31,448 nt of DNA from Methanomicrobiales archaeon (GCA_012511245.1 JAAZGM010000073.1:1-31448); one strand, 5' to 3'. Positions 6,495-14,605 are shown, counted from the first letter of the stretch. The notes: a model not told the origin generated them from the sequence alone. Numbers and translations are program-made.

Positions 6495-7543
6495 TGCTTG
6501 ATATAAGGGGGCTCTCCCTGACCCTCGGGGAGTTCTCCCTCGACGGTGTGGATATGACCGTCGGTGACGGGGAGTACTTCATCGTGCTCGGGCCGACCGG
6601 TGCGGGAAAGACCATCCTCCTTGAGACGATCGCCGGGATTTACACCCCAAAAACAGGGACGATCACCCTCGATGGACGCGAGATCACCCAGACCGACCCA
6701 AAGGATCGGGGGATCGGTATGGTCTACCAGGACTTCATGCTCTTCCCTCACCTCACCATCGAGGAGAACATCGGGTTCGGCCTCCGGCAGCAGAGGATCG
6801 AACCCGGAAAGATCCGAAAACAGGTCGTGGAGACTGCAGAACTCCTCGGGATTGACCACCTCCTCGAACGCACCCCGGGAACACTCTCGGGCGGTGAACA
6901 GCAGCGGGCGGCGATCGCCCGGGCGCTTGTCCTCCAGCCCCGTGTTCTCCTCCTCGACGAACCGCTCTCGGCGCTCGATACCGTCACCCGGGACCGGCTT
7001 CGGCGGGAACTCAGGGCGATCCACCTGGCGACCGGGACGACGGTTGTTCATATCACCCATCACTTCGAGGATATATTCGCCCTTGCCGACCGGGTGGCGG
7101 TGATGCAAGACGGTACGATCGTTCAGGAGGGAACACCCGACGAGGTCTTCCGGAGACCGGCCACGGAGTTCGTTGCAGCCTTCACCGGGATGGAGAACGT
7201 CTTCTGCGGGGTGTCAGAGGTTCTGGACGGGGAGGGAGCGATCGATCTCGGCGCCATCACCATCCGTGCGGGCGCCTGCGCCCGGGGCGATGTCTGCGCC
7301 GGCATCCGGCCCGAAGAGGTGATCGTCTCCCGGGAGCCGTTCGAGTCGAGCGCAGTAAACGTCTTCCCGGGCACGGTGACGGAGATCCGGGAGAACGGTA
7401 TGTTCTCCAGGATCATCGTGGATACTGGCCTGCCCTTCGTCGCGGTCCTGACCCGGCAGAGTGTCGCCCGCCTGGGCATCGTCGAGGGGGGTCGGGCTTA
7501 TATCACATTCAAGGCCTCAGCAGTTCACGTCTTCAAACGATAA
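6494..7543 (+). CDS. modC: Molybdate/tungstate-type ABC transporter ATP-binding protein
   Basis: This 349-residue ATPase energises the importer encoded upstream. The nucleotide-binding domain covers about residues 1-235: Walker A G-P-T-G-A-G-K-T at 33-40, a Q-loop within V-Y-Q-D-F, signature L-S-G-G-E-Q-Q-R, Walker B V-L-L-L-D-E-P-L-S-A-L-D, and an H-loop H-I-T-H-H. The last ~110 residues form a TOBE/MOP-like regulatory region containing G-I-R-P-E-E-V and an N-V-F-P-G-T-V strand. In ModC/WtpC relatives this region binds oxyanion and gives feedback inhibition; that role here is inferred. The operon order modA-tsaA-modB-modC is tightly packed, with overlaps at both ends of the gene set. Confidence 0.92.
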   Translation: MLDIRGLSLTLGEFSLDGVDMTVGDGEYFIVLGPTGAGKTILLETIAGIYTPKTGTITLDGREITQTDPKDRGIGMVYQDFMLFPHLTIEENIGFGLRQQRIEPGKIRKQVVETAELLGIDHLLERTPGTLSGGEQQRAAIARALVLQPRVLLLDEPLSALDTVTRDRLRRELRAIHLATGTTVVHITHHFEDIFALADRVAVMQDGTIVQEGTPDEVFRRPATEFVAAFTGMENVFCGVSEVLDGEGAIDLGAITIRAGACARGDVCAGIRPEEVIVSREPFESSAVNVFPGTVTEIRENGMFSRIIVDTGLPFVAVLTRQSVARLGIVEGGRAYITFKASAVHVFKR

Positions 7544-8121
7544 GGCATATCCGGCGGCCAGGAGAGGGGAGAGAGAGCACCCGAACGCCCCACTGTTTGC
7601 GAGAGCGGTCGCAGGAGGAGGAGGAGGGTAACCTGCTCCCTTCAGCCTCGCGATCCAGGGAGCCTTTGATCCTCTCAGGCTCCAGATTTCACGGGATGCC
7701 TGCCTTTACACCTTCCAAAACAGGTTTTTCCAGCACCGTGCCAGGAATATGCCCTGATCTCGGGCAGATCCTCAAAGGTTCATGCGGGGCTTGATGCCAC
7801 GGCCCGGTTCACCCAGCACAGGGGTTGTAAACGTAACCACAGAGCCCGCATCGGTATGAATCCAGCATCTCACCACCCCGGTCGATTGGAACACCGGCGG
7901 AGACACGCCACCCCATCTGTCCCGGGGCAGATATGCACTCCGATCAGGATAATTACAGGCGGTGTTCTTCGGGAGGGCGCCCGTCGAGGCATGAAGGACA
8001 GATTTCACAGTTTACAAGGAAATGCGCCAATAGAGCAGGGAATTCTGCCAGGAGAACCGGACAGGATAACCTCACCATCTGATCAGAAAGAAGGTAACAG
8101 GATGAGAAGAGTCCGGTACAT
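7544..8121. other. Gene-poor spacer holding a rubredoxin relic
   Basis: These 578 bases lie between the modC stop and the rubredoxin stop. The only recognisable content is the broken rubredoxin copy at 7675-7868 on the minus strand. The stretches 7544-7674 and 7869-8121 contain only short ORFs without ribosome binding sites or recognisable motifs, and there is a purine-rich GGAGGAGGAGGAGG run near 7612-7627. I see no RNA gene or repeat array here. Confidence 0.5.
7675..7868 (-). pseudogene. Decayed rubredoxin gene
   Basis: Reading from ATG 7868 gives M-L-D-S-Y-R-C-G-L-C-G-Y-V-Y-N-P, which closely matches the start of the intact rubredoxin at 8122-8280. The frame then meets a stop. One frame shift continues the homology as V-L-G-E-P-G-R-G-I-K, and a second restores F-E-D-L-P-E. 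Aligned against the intact gene, the middle section is 2 bases longer, which explains both shifts. In the last segment the second iron-binding pair is lost: the intact C-P-W-C reads Y-S-W-H here, although G-A-G-K-T-C-F aligns with G-V-G-K-S-R-F. It therefore cannot make a functional rubredoxin. It is a tandem duplicate in decay, seen directly in the sequence. Confidence 0.82.
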
Positions 8122-8280
8122 TCAGATCTTCTTAAACCGGCTCTTCCCCACACCACACCAGGGACATTTCCAGGTGTCAGGCAGATCTTCAAACGCCGTT
8201 CCGGCCTCAATACCGTGTTCGCTATCACCGACAGCGGGGTCATAGACATACCCGCAGACACTACACCGATATGAATCCAT
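8122..8280 (-). CDS. Rubredoxin
   Basis: A 52-residue rubredoxin, a small one-electron carrier with a mononuclear Fe(Cys)4 centre. All four ligands are present: C6 and C9 in Y-R-C-S-V-C-G-Y-V-Y-D-P, and C39 and C42 in W-K-C-P-W-C-G-V. The connecting G-x-A-F-E-D-L-P-D-T-W core is typical and the length is that of a standard rubredoxin. The ATG at 8280 is preceded by GAGGAGAA six bases upstream, a good ribosome binding site. In anaerobic archaea rubredoxins usually donate electrons to oxygen- or peroxide-detoxifying proteins; no such partner is in the window. It lies downstream of the HerA-like gene on the same strand, about 85 bases away, and a broken copy follows it. Confidence 0.95.
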   Translation of the reverse strand: MDSYRCSVCGYVYDPAVGDSEHGIEAGTAFEDLPDTWKCPWCGVGKSRFKKI

Positions 8281-8366
8281 AACGAGTTCTCCTCTCTATC
8301 CCGGCCGGCTGCAAGGGCGGCAGGGCATATGATCTCCTACGCCCTGTGCGTGGATAAGCATTCCGG

Positions 8367-9941
8367 TCAGGAAACAGGGAAAATAAGTTCTTTTCCCGTG
8401 CATCCATCGAGGACGATCGAGCGCTCACCCCGCTCTGATGCAAACCGGACCAGATAGACCGGATAGTAGATCGTATCGAACCCGACGATCTCCGCCGTCG
8501 GTTCAAGCCCCTTCAGGACGGTCCGGAGCATGGGTTCCGTGACCTTCGCGTCAGCAGGCTCTTCCGGGAGCGGTTCCATAGGGAGAGCGGCACCCGGCCG
8601 GAGGAGAGAGAACGCCGGGACTTCTTCCTTAAGCAGGGGGACATAGACCTTCGTCTCACCCACTGTCCGGACTTCTGTGATGAGTTTCGCACCGGAAAGG
8701 CTCTTCATCGCCTTCTTCACCACGGCCGGCGGCAGATGGGTATCGGCCTCGATCTCGGTCAGCGTCGAACCGCCGTTCGCAAGCCCGGCAACGATCTTGA
8801 CTGCAGCCTCATCAAGCCCCAGGAGTTCCGAGAACCCCGGCCTGATCTTCAACCCACGGCCGATCTCGACGATGCACCCGGTCTGCCCATCGAGGACGAA
8901 CGACGCCGTCTTCGTCGTCTTCCGGAGAATCCCCCCGATGTACCGGATATCCACCCGGTAGAGCGGCCGATAGACCCGTTCTCCCGAGACGATCCGCTCT
9001 TCGGGCTCCAGGATCCGGAATCGCCGTTTTCTCATACTTTTCGCGATATCGAGCGCTTCCTCACGGACGATTGTCGGAACCACCGCATCCGCGGGAGGGG
9101 AGGGGGGAGGTGTTGGCTCTTCACGGCAGTCATCGGCGCACGGCCTGGATCGCTTCGCCTCACGCGGCTGTGCAGGCACGAGACGGGGCGTCAATCCCCG
9201 GTGCTCCGTCACCCGCGCTCCGAACCGCATCTTCACCTTCGCCCGCGAGAGGCTTCCCATAACGAAAAACTCCCCGGGTTCGAGTTCCGCGAGCTCTGCC
9301 ACCTCCTGACGGGATGAGAAGAAGAGGCCGACCGCTTTCAGGTCATTCTCGATCGAGAGTTTCCCGATGATCTGATTGTTGCACTGCGAGAGAACGTTCT
9401 TTGCAACGAGAGACGGCCGCTGGGTCGCGACCAGCAACCCAAGGCCGCGCTTGCGCCCCCGGCGGGAGATCTCCTCGATCTTCTTGATGGATGACCCCAC
9501 CTGGGGGATGAACTTGTCCGCCTCCTCCACGATCAGGAGGTAGGGCTGTTTCAGGGAGCTCTCCAGGTCGTAGAGGATCTCGGCAAACTTCGTCACCTCC
9601 TCGCGCATATCGATCTCAGAGACATCGAAGATCACCGCGGTCCTGGAGCAGATCGCATCATGCATCAGGCTCCGGACATCCGCCTTCCCGATCTCTACAT
9701 CGCAGCCTTCGCTCGAACCGATCCAGAGAAGGGGAAACCGGTCCCGGAGCGAGAAGTACTCGCCTTCGGTATCGATGAGGCAGAATCCCACCCTCGCCTC
9801 GAGGAGTCGCTCACAGAGGACCGCAATCCCCCAGCTCTTCCCGGCGCCCGACTGCGCGATGATACAGGTTCGCCCCGTGACCAGCTCCTGTGCATCGATG
9901 GCGATCTCGCGGTCGCCTGCCTTTCCGATGACGAGATCCAT
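8367..9941 (-). CDS. HerA/DUF87-type ATPase with C-terminal winged-helix and repeated domain
   Basis: This is a 524-residue ATPase of the HerA-FtsK superfamily. Walker A is S-G-A-G-K-S at residues 31-36. Walker B is Y-L-L-I-V-E-E-A-D near 134-142. The A-T-Q-R-P-S segment near 172-177, followed by L-S-Q-C-N-N-Q-I-I-G-K-L, is the conserved sensor region of archaeal HerA-like proteins. A proline-rich linker (about 255-285) leads to a C-terminal half not found in canonical HerA. Its Y-R-P-L-Y-R-V ... V-L-D-G-Q-T-G unit at 324-355 recurs as Y-Y-P-V-Y-L-V ... V-L-D-G-C-T-G at 492-516, with a likely winged helix between (about 375-430). No NurA or Mre11/Rad50 gene is adjacent, so a DNA-end-resection role is not supported. 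The protein may act on DNA or on another polymer. Confidence 0.8.
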   Translation of the reverse strand: MDLVIGKAGDREIAIDAQELVTGRTCIIAQSGAGKSWGIAVLCERLLEARVGFCLIDTEGEYFSLRDRFPLLWIGSSEGCDVEIGKADVRSLMHDAICSRTAVIFDVSEIDMREEVTKFAEILYDLESSLKQPYLLIVEEADKFIPQVGSSIKKIEEISRRGRKRGLGLLVATQRPSLVAKNVLSQCNNQIIGKLSIENDLKAVGLFFSSRQEVAELAELEPGEFFVMGSLSRAKVKMRFGARVTEHRGLTPRLVPAQPREAKRSRPCADDCREEPTPPPSPPADAVVPTIVREEALDIAKSMRKRRFRILEPEERIVSGERVYRPLYRVDIRYIGGILRKTTKTASFVLDGQTGCIVEIGRGLKIRPGFSELLGLDEAAVKIVAGLANGGSTLTEIEADTHLPPAVVKKAMKSLSGAKLITEVRTVGETKVYVPLLKEEVPAFSLLRPGAALPMEPLPEEPADAKVTEPMLRTVLKGLEPTAEIVGFDTIYYPVYLVRFASERGERSIVLDGCTGKELIFPVS

Positions 9942-10027
9942 CCGATCAGATGATCACAGGACGGCGGGAGTTTTAATGCTTAGCTTCGGTTCCAGAAGGG
10001 GCGATTTCGGGATCAGGGGATAAATCT

Positions 10028-11452
10028 TCATTTTTTTCCCCCGATGAGTGACAATAGTGTCCCGATGGCTGAGAGGATGCCGAATGCGAGGAAGATCAGG
10101 TGCAAACTCTTCTGGAACTCCGGAAATATCGCCGGCGTGACGGCAGTCGACCCCATGATGAGCGCAAACACCACAAGAACCGCCCCCATGCTCAACATCA
10201 TCCCGAGCGAGCGCATCATCGCGGTCATCGCCGATGCGCTCCCGTAGAACCTTGCCTCCACGCAGCCCATGATGGCGGTGGTGTTCGGGGATGAGAAGAT
10301 CCCGAGCCCGAGGCCCAGGACAGCCAGAATTACGACGATCACCGAAATCGGCGTTGTATCCGATATCGCAGCAAGGCCGAAGAGACAGACGGCCGAGAGC
10401 GCCATCCCGACCGAGGCGACATACCCGGGCTGCACCCGGTCGGCGAGGCGGCCCGAGACCGGGCCGACGAAGACCTGGACGATCGGCTGCACGAGGAGGA
10501 GGGTGCCCGCAGCAGCAGGTTCATACCCCCGGATATACTGGAGATAGAGGGCGAGAAGGAATCCGACCGCATAGGTGGCGCTGTAGTTGATCAGCGCGGC
10601 GGCGTTTGATGCGGCAAAGACCCGGTTCGATGTAAACAGCGAGACCGGGAAGAGGGGATTCTGGCACCGCCTCTCCACCACATAAAAGACCACCCCGAGA
10701 ACGAGCGCCGCTACGAGGAGGAGCATGCCGTCCGGGGTGGTCGCCCGTGCGAGCCCCAGGAAGAGACAGAAGATCAGGGCGGAAGAGAGGATCAGCCCGG
10801 GAAGATCGAAATCTTCCGGACGGCGCTCGTTCAAGAATGCCGGGAATCTCCCGGCGTAGGCGAGGGCGGGGATGGCGATGAGAACGGTCACGACAAAGAT
10901 GCTCCTCCAGCCGAAGAACTGGGTCAGGGCACCCCCGAGGAACGGACCAAGCGAGAGGCCGGCGTAGACCGCAGTTGTGTTGAGCCCGATCGCGTAGCCC
11001 CGCTCACCGGGCGGGTAGAGATAGGTGATCAGGGCGATGCTGTTCGCATAGATCATGGCGCCGCCGATCCCCTGCAGGAACCGGAAGAGGAGGAGCATGC
11101 CGATCGTTGGCGTGAAGATGGAGAGAAGGGAGCCGGCGGTGTAGACGACAACCCCGACCATGAAGACGGTGACACGTCCCCGGGAATCGCCAAGTTTCCC
11201 CGCCGGAAGGAGGAAGATGACCGACGAGAGGAGGTATGCGCTCGTAACCCAGGCAAGCGTGGCGGCGTCGGCAGAGAACTCCGCCCCGATAGCGGGAAGC
11301 GCAAGGTTAACAGCAGTGCCGGTGAAGGGGTTTAAGAATGTGGCGATGGTGATCAGGATAAGAATGAATCTTCGTGAATACGACCGCTCTTCTTCCTGCT
11401 CCATCCCCATCCCCCCGCCTGAATTCTTCGTTATATGGGTATCTGTGCTCAT
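10028..11452 (-). CDS. MFS multidrug-type efflux transporter (DHA2 family)
   Basis: This 474-residue polytopic membrane protein resembles the 14-helix EmrB/QacA drug:proton antiporters. The cytoplasmic loop between helices 2 and 3 has motif A as G-K-L-G-D-S-R-G-R. Helix 5 carries the antiporter motif G-L-S-L-G-P-F-L-G-G followed by F-G-W-R-S-I-F. A second motif-A-like G-R-L-A-D-R-V appears in the second half. Substrates cannot be read from sequence. The start at ATG 11452 is the longest; ATG 11410 or 11404, next to a G-rich stretch, would remove only 14-16 hydrophilic residues. It stands alone on the minus strand. No TetR or MarR-type regulator is adjacent. Confidence 0.88.
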   Translation of the reverse strand: MSTDTHITKNSGGGMGMEQEEERSYSRRFILILITIATFLNPFTGTAVNLALPAIGAEFSADAATLAWVTSAYLLSSVIFLLPAGKLGDSRGRVTVFMVGVVVYTAGSLLSIFTPTIGMLLLFRFLQGIGGAMIYANSIALITYLYPPGERGYAIGLNTTAVYAGLSLGPFLGGALTQFFGWRSIFVVTVLIAIPALAYAGRFPAFLNERRPEDFDLPGLILSSALIFCLFLGLARATTPDGMLLLVAALVLGVVFYVVERRCQNPLFPVSLFTSNRVFAASNAAALINYSATYAVGFLLALYLQYIRGYEPAAAGTLLLVQPIVQVFVGPVSGRLADRVQPGYVASVGMALSAVCLFGLAAISDTTPISVIVVILAVLGLGLGIFSSPNTTAIMGCVEARFYGSASAMTAMMRSLGMMLSMGAVLVVFALIMGSTAVTPAIFPEFQKSLHLIFLAFGILSAIGTLLSLIGGKK

Positions 11453-11651
11453 TGCATAAGGATGTCGATATCAGGGGGAACTGCGCCGATAACCACCGCA
11501 TCAGGCCACCGTTATAGTGCGTGAGATGGCCCTTTCGTACCGGAAGATGCAGGATCTCGCGTAGAGGGAACAGAGGCATGAGAGGGGGAGAGACAGCCGG
11601 GCGATCCCCGCGCCCTCCCCTGTGCTCCCGCATCCGAAGGATCGAGATCGC

Positions 11652-11990
11652 TTACCGCCGGATCGCCCCGGCGATGGCGCCGCCGATCAGGGAGAGGACT
11701 CCCTGGTAGACGAACGCCGATACGATGATGATGAGCGATGTCCCGACGCCCGCGATGAACCCGAACGCCCCGAGAAAAACCGTGCCGCCGAGGATGAGCA
11801 GTATCGCGATGACGATTGCGCCGAGGATGCCGGCAAGCAATCCGGCCTTTGCACCGTTTCCTATCCCGCCCCGGACCATCCAGCCGGCAACGAACCCGCC
11901 GATCAACGGTCCCAAGACCGGGAGCAGGAAACCAAGAATAAGTCCGACGAGCCACCCAACGATGACCCCGGTCCAGAAGTTATCTGCCAT
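11652..11990 (-). CDS. DUF5518-like small membrane protein
   Basis: This 112-residue, glycine-rich, strongly hydrophobic protein has about four predicted membrane segments (roughly residues 7-30, 30-40 with a G-x-x-x-G turn, 50-75 and 80-108). The pattern G-P-L-I-G-G-F-V-A-G-W-M-V-R-G-G followed by G-A-K-A-G-L-L-A-G matches the DUF5518 family, which is common in haloarchaea and methanogens and has no known function. The ATG is preceded by GGTGATG as a ribosome binding site, and a clear TATA box lies further upstream. It is probably monocistronic. The family assignment rests on remembered motif similarity. Confidence 0.75.
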   Translation of the reverse strand: MADNFWTGVIVGWLVGLILGFLLPVLGPLIGGFVAGWMVRGGIGNGAKAGLLAGILGAIVIAILLILGGTVFLGAFGFIAGVGTSLIIIVSAFVYQGVLSLIGGAIAGAIRR

Positions 11991-12025
11991 AGTCTTCCAT
12001 CACCGCCGGGAATCGGGGGGACGTG

Positions 12026-12034
12026 GTATATAAG
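12026..12034 (-). promoter_or_regulatory. TATA box for the DUF5518-like gene
   Basis: The minus strand reads CTTATATAC here, 36-44 bases upstream of ATG 11990. That places the transcription start near 12000-12003 and leaves a short leader holding the GGTGATG ribosome binding site. Inferred from position and the archaeal TATA consensus. Confidence 0.5.
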
Positions 12035-12052
12035 TGTTGGGCAGGTGGCCGG

Positions 12053-12997
12053 TCAGGGGGTGATCCGGGTTCCAACACGTCCGGCAAGAGCCAGGGTGGC
12101 CTCTTCGAGCGATGCAATGGTTGCCCGCCTGCCCCCATTCTCGATGAACCTGACGGCGGCCTCGACCTTAGGCCCCATGCTCCCGGGAGGAAAGTGCCCT
12201 GCCGCAAGGTGATCCCGCGCTTCACGAACCGTCATCTCGCTGATCTCCTGCTGGTCCGGCCTCCCGTAATTCAGGGTGACACGGCTGACATCGGTCAGGA
12301 TCAGGAGATCCTCGGCGCCGACAATCCGGGCGAGGATCGCTGCGGTATGATCCTTATCCACAACCCCTTCGACGCCCCGGAAGACACCCCTGCTATCCGT
12401 GACGACCGGGACGCCGCCTCCACCCGCGGCGATAACGATCACCCCTGCCGAGACGAGGCGGGCGATCGCCTGCTCCTCCACGAGTGCGACCGGGCGCGGG
12501 GAAGGGACAACCCGCCGGTACCCGCGCCCCGGAATCTGCACCATCCGCCAGCCTTTCTCCTCCTGGAGCCGTTTCGCCTGTACGGGATCGTAGAACGGGC
12601 CGATGGGCTTTTCAGGGTTCTCAAACGCCGGATCATTGCTGTCAACCAGTGTCTGAGTGAGCACCGTTGCGACCGGGCGGTCGACCCCGGCCTCCCGGAG
12701 CGCTTCCTGCATCGACTGCTGGAGCATATACCCGATCATCCCCTGGCTCTCCGCACCGCAGATATCGAGCGGCATCGGCGGAAGAGTCTCTTCCATAAGT
12801 TCGTTCTTGAGAAGTATGCTCCCCACCTGCGGCCCGTTCCCGTGGGTGACGATGACGGTGTAACCGCTGCTCACGATCTGTGCGATATGCCGTGCCGCCT
12901 TCCTGACGTTTGCAAACTGTTCTTCAGCCGTTCCCCTCTCCCGGTGTTGCAGGATGGCGTTACCTCCAAGTGCGATCGCTACGGTTCGTTCCGGCAT
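12053..12997 (-). CDS. arcC: Carbamate kinase
   Basis: This 314-residue enzyme transfers phosphate from carbamoyl phosphate to ADP, giving ATP, CO2 and ammonia. Signatures: A-L-G-G-N-A-I-L at the N-terminus, T-H-G-N-G-P-Q-V-G near residue 50, I-V-P-S-P-R-P-like V-V-P-S-P-R-P in the middle, A-A-G-G-G-G-V-P-V-V, a V-D-K-D lid, L-T-D-V near the nucleotide site and F-P-P-G-S-M-G-P-K near the C-terminus. ATG 12997 is the family start; the longer frame from 13021 would overlap arcA. It begins 4 bases after the arginine deiminase stop, so the two form an operon. Carbamate kinases can also run toward carbamoyl phosphate synthesis in archaea, but its place beside arcA argues for catabolism (inference). 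Confidence 0.95.
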   Translation of the reverse strand: MPERTVAIALGGNAILQHRERGTAEEQFANVRKAARHIAQIVSSGYTVIVTHGNGPQVGSILLKNELMEETLPPMPLDICGAESQGMIGYMLQQSMQEALREAGVDRPVATVLTQTLVDSNDPAFENPEKPIGPFYDPVQAKRLQEEKGWRMVQIPGRGYRRVVPSPRPVALVEEQAIARLVSAGVIVIAAGGGGVPVVTDSRGVFRGVEGVVDKDHTAAILARIVGAEDLLILTDVSRVTLNYGRPDQQEISEMTVREARDHLAAGHFPPGSMGPKVEAAVRFIENGGRRATIASLEEATLALAGRVGTRITP

Positions 12998-13001
12998 ACC
13001 A

Positions 13002-14300
13002 TCACCCCCGCTCCAGCACACAGGTCATACAATGGGGACCACCGTACCCCCCCGTCAGGTTCTCGATATGCAGCGGGCAGACCTCGATACCGTGCCGGGA
13101 GAACTCCTGCCCATGGGGAAAGACACACCCTTCCACATTGATTCGGCGGTAATCCTCCTCGGCGTGTTGCAAAAGCCGCCCATAACGCTCCGGATCGTGC
13201 TCCGCCTTCCGTTTCAGGTTCAGGAGCACCATCCGCATCACCTCTTCCCCCTCCACTGCAAGGATGGTCCCGTCACGGATGCAGAGGACGTTTGCAGCGT
13301 AGGAGAGCTGCTCCAGGATCGAGAGATCGATCACAGAGAACCCCTTTGACCGGATATAGTCATAGAGGGTCATCGCCTCGCCGGATGGCTCATAACCCCC
13401 GTCCGACCGATGATAGACCTCGATATGCGCCCTCTGGAGGAGGAGGGGCGAACCAAGCACCACCCCGCTTCCTGCGACGTTGAAGAAGGTGTCAAGGTGC
13501 ATATCGATCATCGGATCAGGCCTGTCACCCGGGATGAGCGGATGGCAGGGTTGGTGAACGATGCCGATCTCGTCAAATCCGGGTGCGCAGTCGAGGAACT
13601 GACGTACCCCATCGCGGTTCGTCCTGTCTCCGGTGCCGATGAGAGCAAACTCACCCATCGGCATGAAATCGCCGCCCTCAAACGTCCCCGGTGCCTGAAC
13701 CGTTCCGACGACCGGGATGCCGAGGATATCCCAGAGGAACCGGGTGATCTCAGGCTCTCTGGCCCGTTGCCGTTTTGCCGGCCGGCCGATGACGAGGCCA
13801 CCGACAGTCACTGCCTGCTGGTCACGCATGAAGTAGAGGTTTGCAAGCGGCTCCTGCCCCGTGATCCGGACGTCCACCCCGTTGCCGGTATCCCTCCCTC
13901 CCGCATCGATGACCGGGTTCAGGAGGAGAAGAGTGAAAAAGTGTAGCGAGTCCAGGGCGTCGGCGTTCTGCTCCATACTCCGCCGGGCCTCCGCCACCTC
14001 CTTCGCACTGCCCTGAACAGCAACAAGATCGTGCGCCCAATCGACGAGCCGCCGGCGCACCGCAGGGTCGCGGTCGGCAGCATCGAGGATCGTCTCCTTG
14101 AGCCGCAATACCTGAACCCCGAACTCCTCCCTGAGTACGCGCTGGAGGGAGTCGTGCTCACACCGCGCCTTGTAACGGCTGAATGCCCTCTCATAGAGAG
14201 ATGCATACGGCTCAAGCAATCCAAAAAACATCTCGATCCCGGGGCGGTGGACAGCCACCGTCCGGAGACGGTCCCACTCAGCGCACACTCCCGCCGTCAT
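13002..14300 (-). CDS. arcA: Arginine deiminase
   Basis: This 432-residue enzyme hydrolyses arginine to citrulline and ammonia. The guanidino-group-modifying fold is shown by F-E-G-G-D-F near residue 215, the catalytic H-L-D in M-H-L-D-T-F-F, and a C-terminal G-G-P-H-C-M-T-C segment whose first cysteine (C424) aligns with the nucleophile of the C-M-S-M-P motif in characterised deiminases. The N-terminal L-x-x-V-x-V-H-R-P-G-x-E is also present. ATG 14300 is chosen from family alignment and because G-G-A-G-G-G-A-G-G-A-G lies just upstream. The open frame up to 14549 is not conserved. It sits between a tiny membrane protein and carbamate kinase. Ornithine carbamoyltransferase and an arginine-ornithine antiporter, the usual partners, are absent here. 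Confidence 0.93.
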   Translation of the reverse strand: MTAGVCAEWDRLRTVAVHRPGIEMFFGLLEPYASLYERAFSRYKARCEHDSLQRVLREEFGVQVLRLKETILDAADRDPAVRRRLVDWAHDLVAVQGSAKEVAEARRSMEQNADALDSLHFFTLLLLNPVIDAGGRDTGNGVDVRITGQEPLANLYFMRDQQAVTVGGLVIGRPAKRQRAREPEITRFLWDILGIPVVGTVQAPGTFEGGDFMPMGEFALIGTGDRTNRDGVRQFLDCAPGFDEIGIVHQPCHPLIPGDRPDPMIDMHLDTFFNVAGSGVVLGSPLLLQRAHIEVYHRSDGGYEPSGEAMTLYDYIRSKGFSVIDLSILEQLSYAANVLCIRDGTILAVEGEEVMRMVLLNLKRKAEHDPERYGRLLQHAEEDYRRINVEGCVFPHGQEFSRHGIEVCPLHIENLTGGYGGPHCMTCVLERG

Positions 14301-14305
14301 CTGGA

Positions 14306-14470
14306 TCACTCCTCCCTCCGGAGAACAGCGAAGTAATACGCGATCATCACCCCGGCTGCTGTCGCTGCCGCGAGCACCCCGTTCACCTGCCCACCAAAGA
14401 TGAAGCTGATGCCAGAAAAGACGATAAACGCAAGTATACCATAAAGAAGAAGTTTTCCATATTGATGCAT
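14306..14470 (-). CDS. Small two-helix membrane protein upstream of arcA
   Basis: This 54-residue ORF starts at ATG 14470. It has two hydrophobic segments, about residues 7-26 (L-L-L-Y-G-I-L-A-F-I-V-F) and 30-50 (N-G-V-L-A-A-A-T-A-A-G-V-M-I-A-Y), and ends R-R-E-E. It is not a recognised family. Its last codons contain the arcA ribosome binding site, and its TGA lies 5 bases before the arcA ATG, so it is the first gene of the arc operon. An A/T-rich ATATTTAT about 30 bases upstream could be its TATA box, implying an almost leaderless message. A role in membrane association or transport for the arginine pathway is only a guess. Confidence 0.6.
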   Translation of the reverse strand: MHQYGKLLLYGILAFIVFSGISFIFGGQVNGVLAAATAAGVMIAYYFAVLRREE

Positions 14471-14495
14471 TAGAGGAGATTATTCTTCCGGAAAA

Positions 14496-14534
14496 CGGAT
14501 AAATATGTCGCGGACCGGTGTCAGCATATAAAAC
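14496..14534. promoter_or_regulatory. Divergent promoter between the arc operon and the small plus-strand ORF
   Basis: Two TATA-like elements lie here: CATATAAAAC on the plus strand at about 14525-14534, and ATATTTAT (minus-strand reading) at about 14499-14506. The former would drive rightward transcription starting near 14555-14560; the latter would drive the arc operon from about 14473-14478. This is an AT-rich island between two GC-rich operons. Functional assignment is by consensus and spacing only. Confidence 0.45.
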
Positions 14535-14605
14535 CGTAAGGGTTATCATTTACAGAAACAATCAACAGTCAAGCCAGTATTTATCAGGCATAAGGAGGTG
14601 TTCAT

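Noticed and set aside
6179..7108. 309-codon minus-strand ORF opposite the permease and ATPase
   Set aside because: Antisense shadow of modB/modC, whose motifs are unambiguous.
7953..8261. 102-codon minus-strand ORF over the rubredoxin gene
   Set aside because: It reads rubredoxin in the wrong frame; the 52-residue frame with four Cys ligands is the real gene.
12023..13141. 372-codon plus-strand ORF opposite carbamate kinase
   Set aside because: Carbamate kinase on the minus strand has full family motifs; the plus frame has none.
14301..14549. N-terminal extension of arginine deiminase to 14549
   Set aside because: The extension is not conserved, runs through the promoter and the separate 54-residue ORF, and the family start at 14300 has a strong ribosome binding site.
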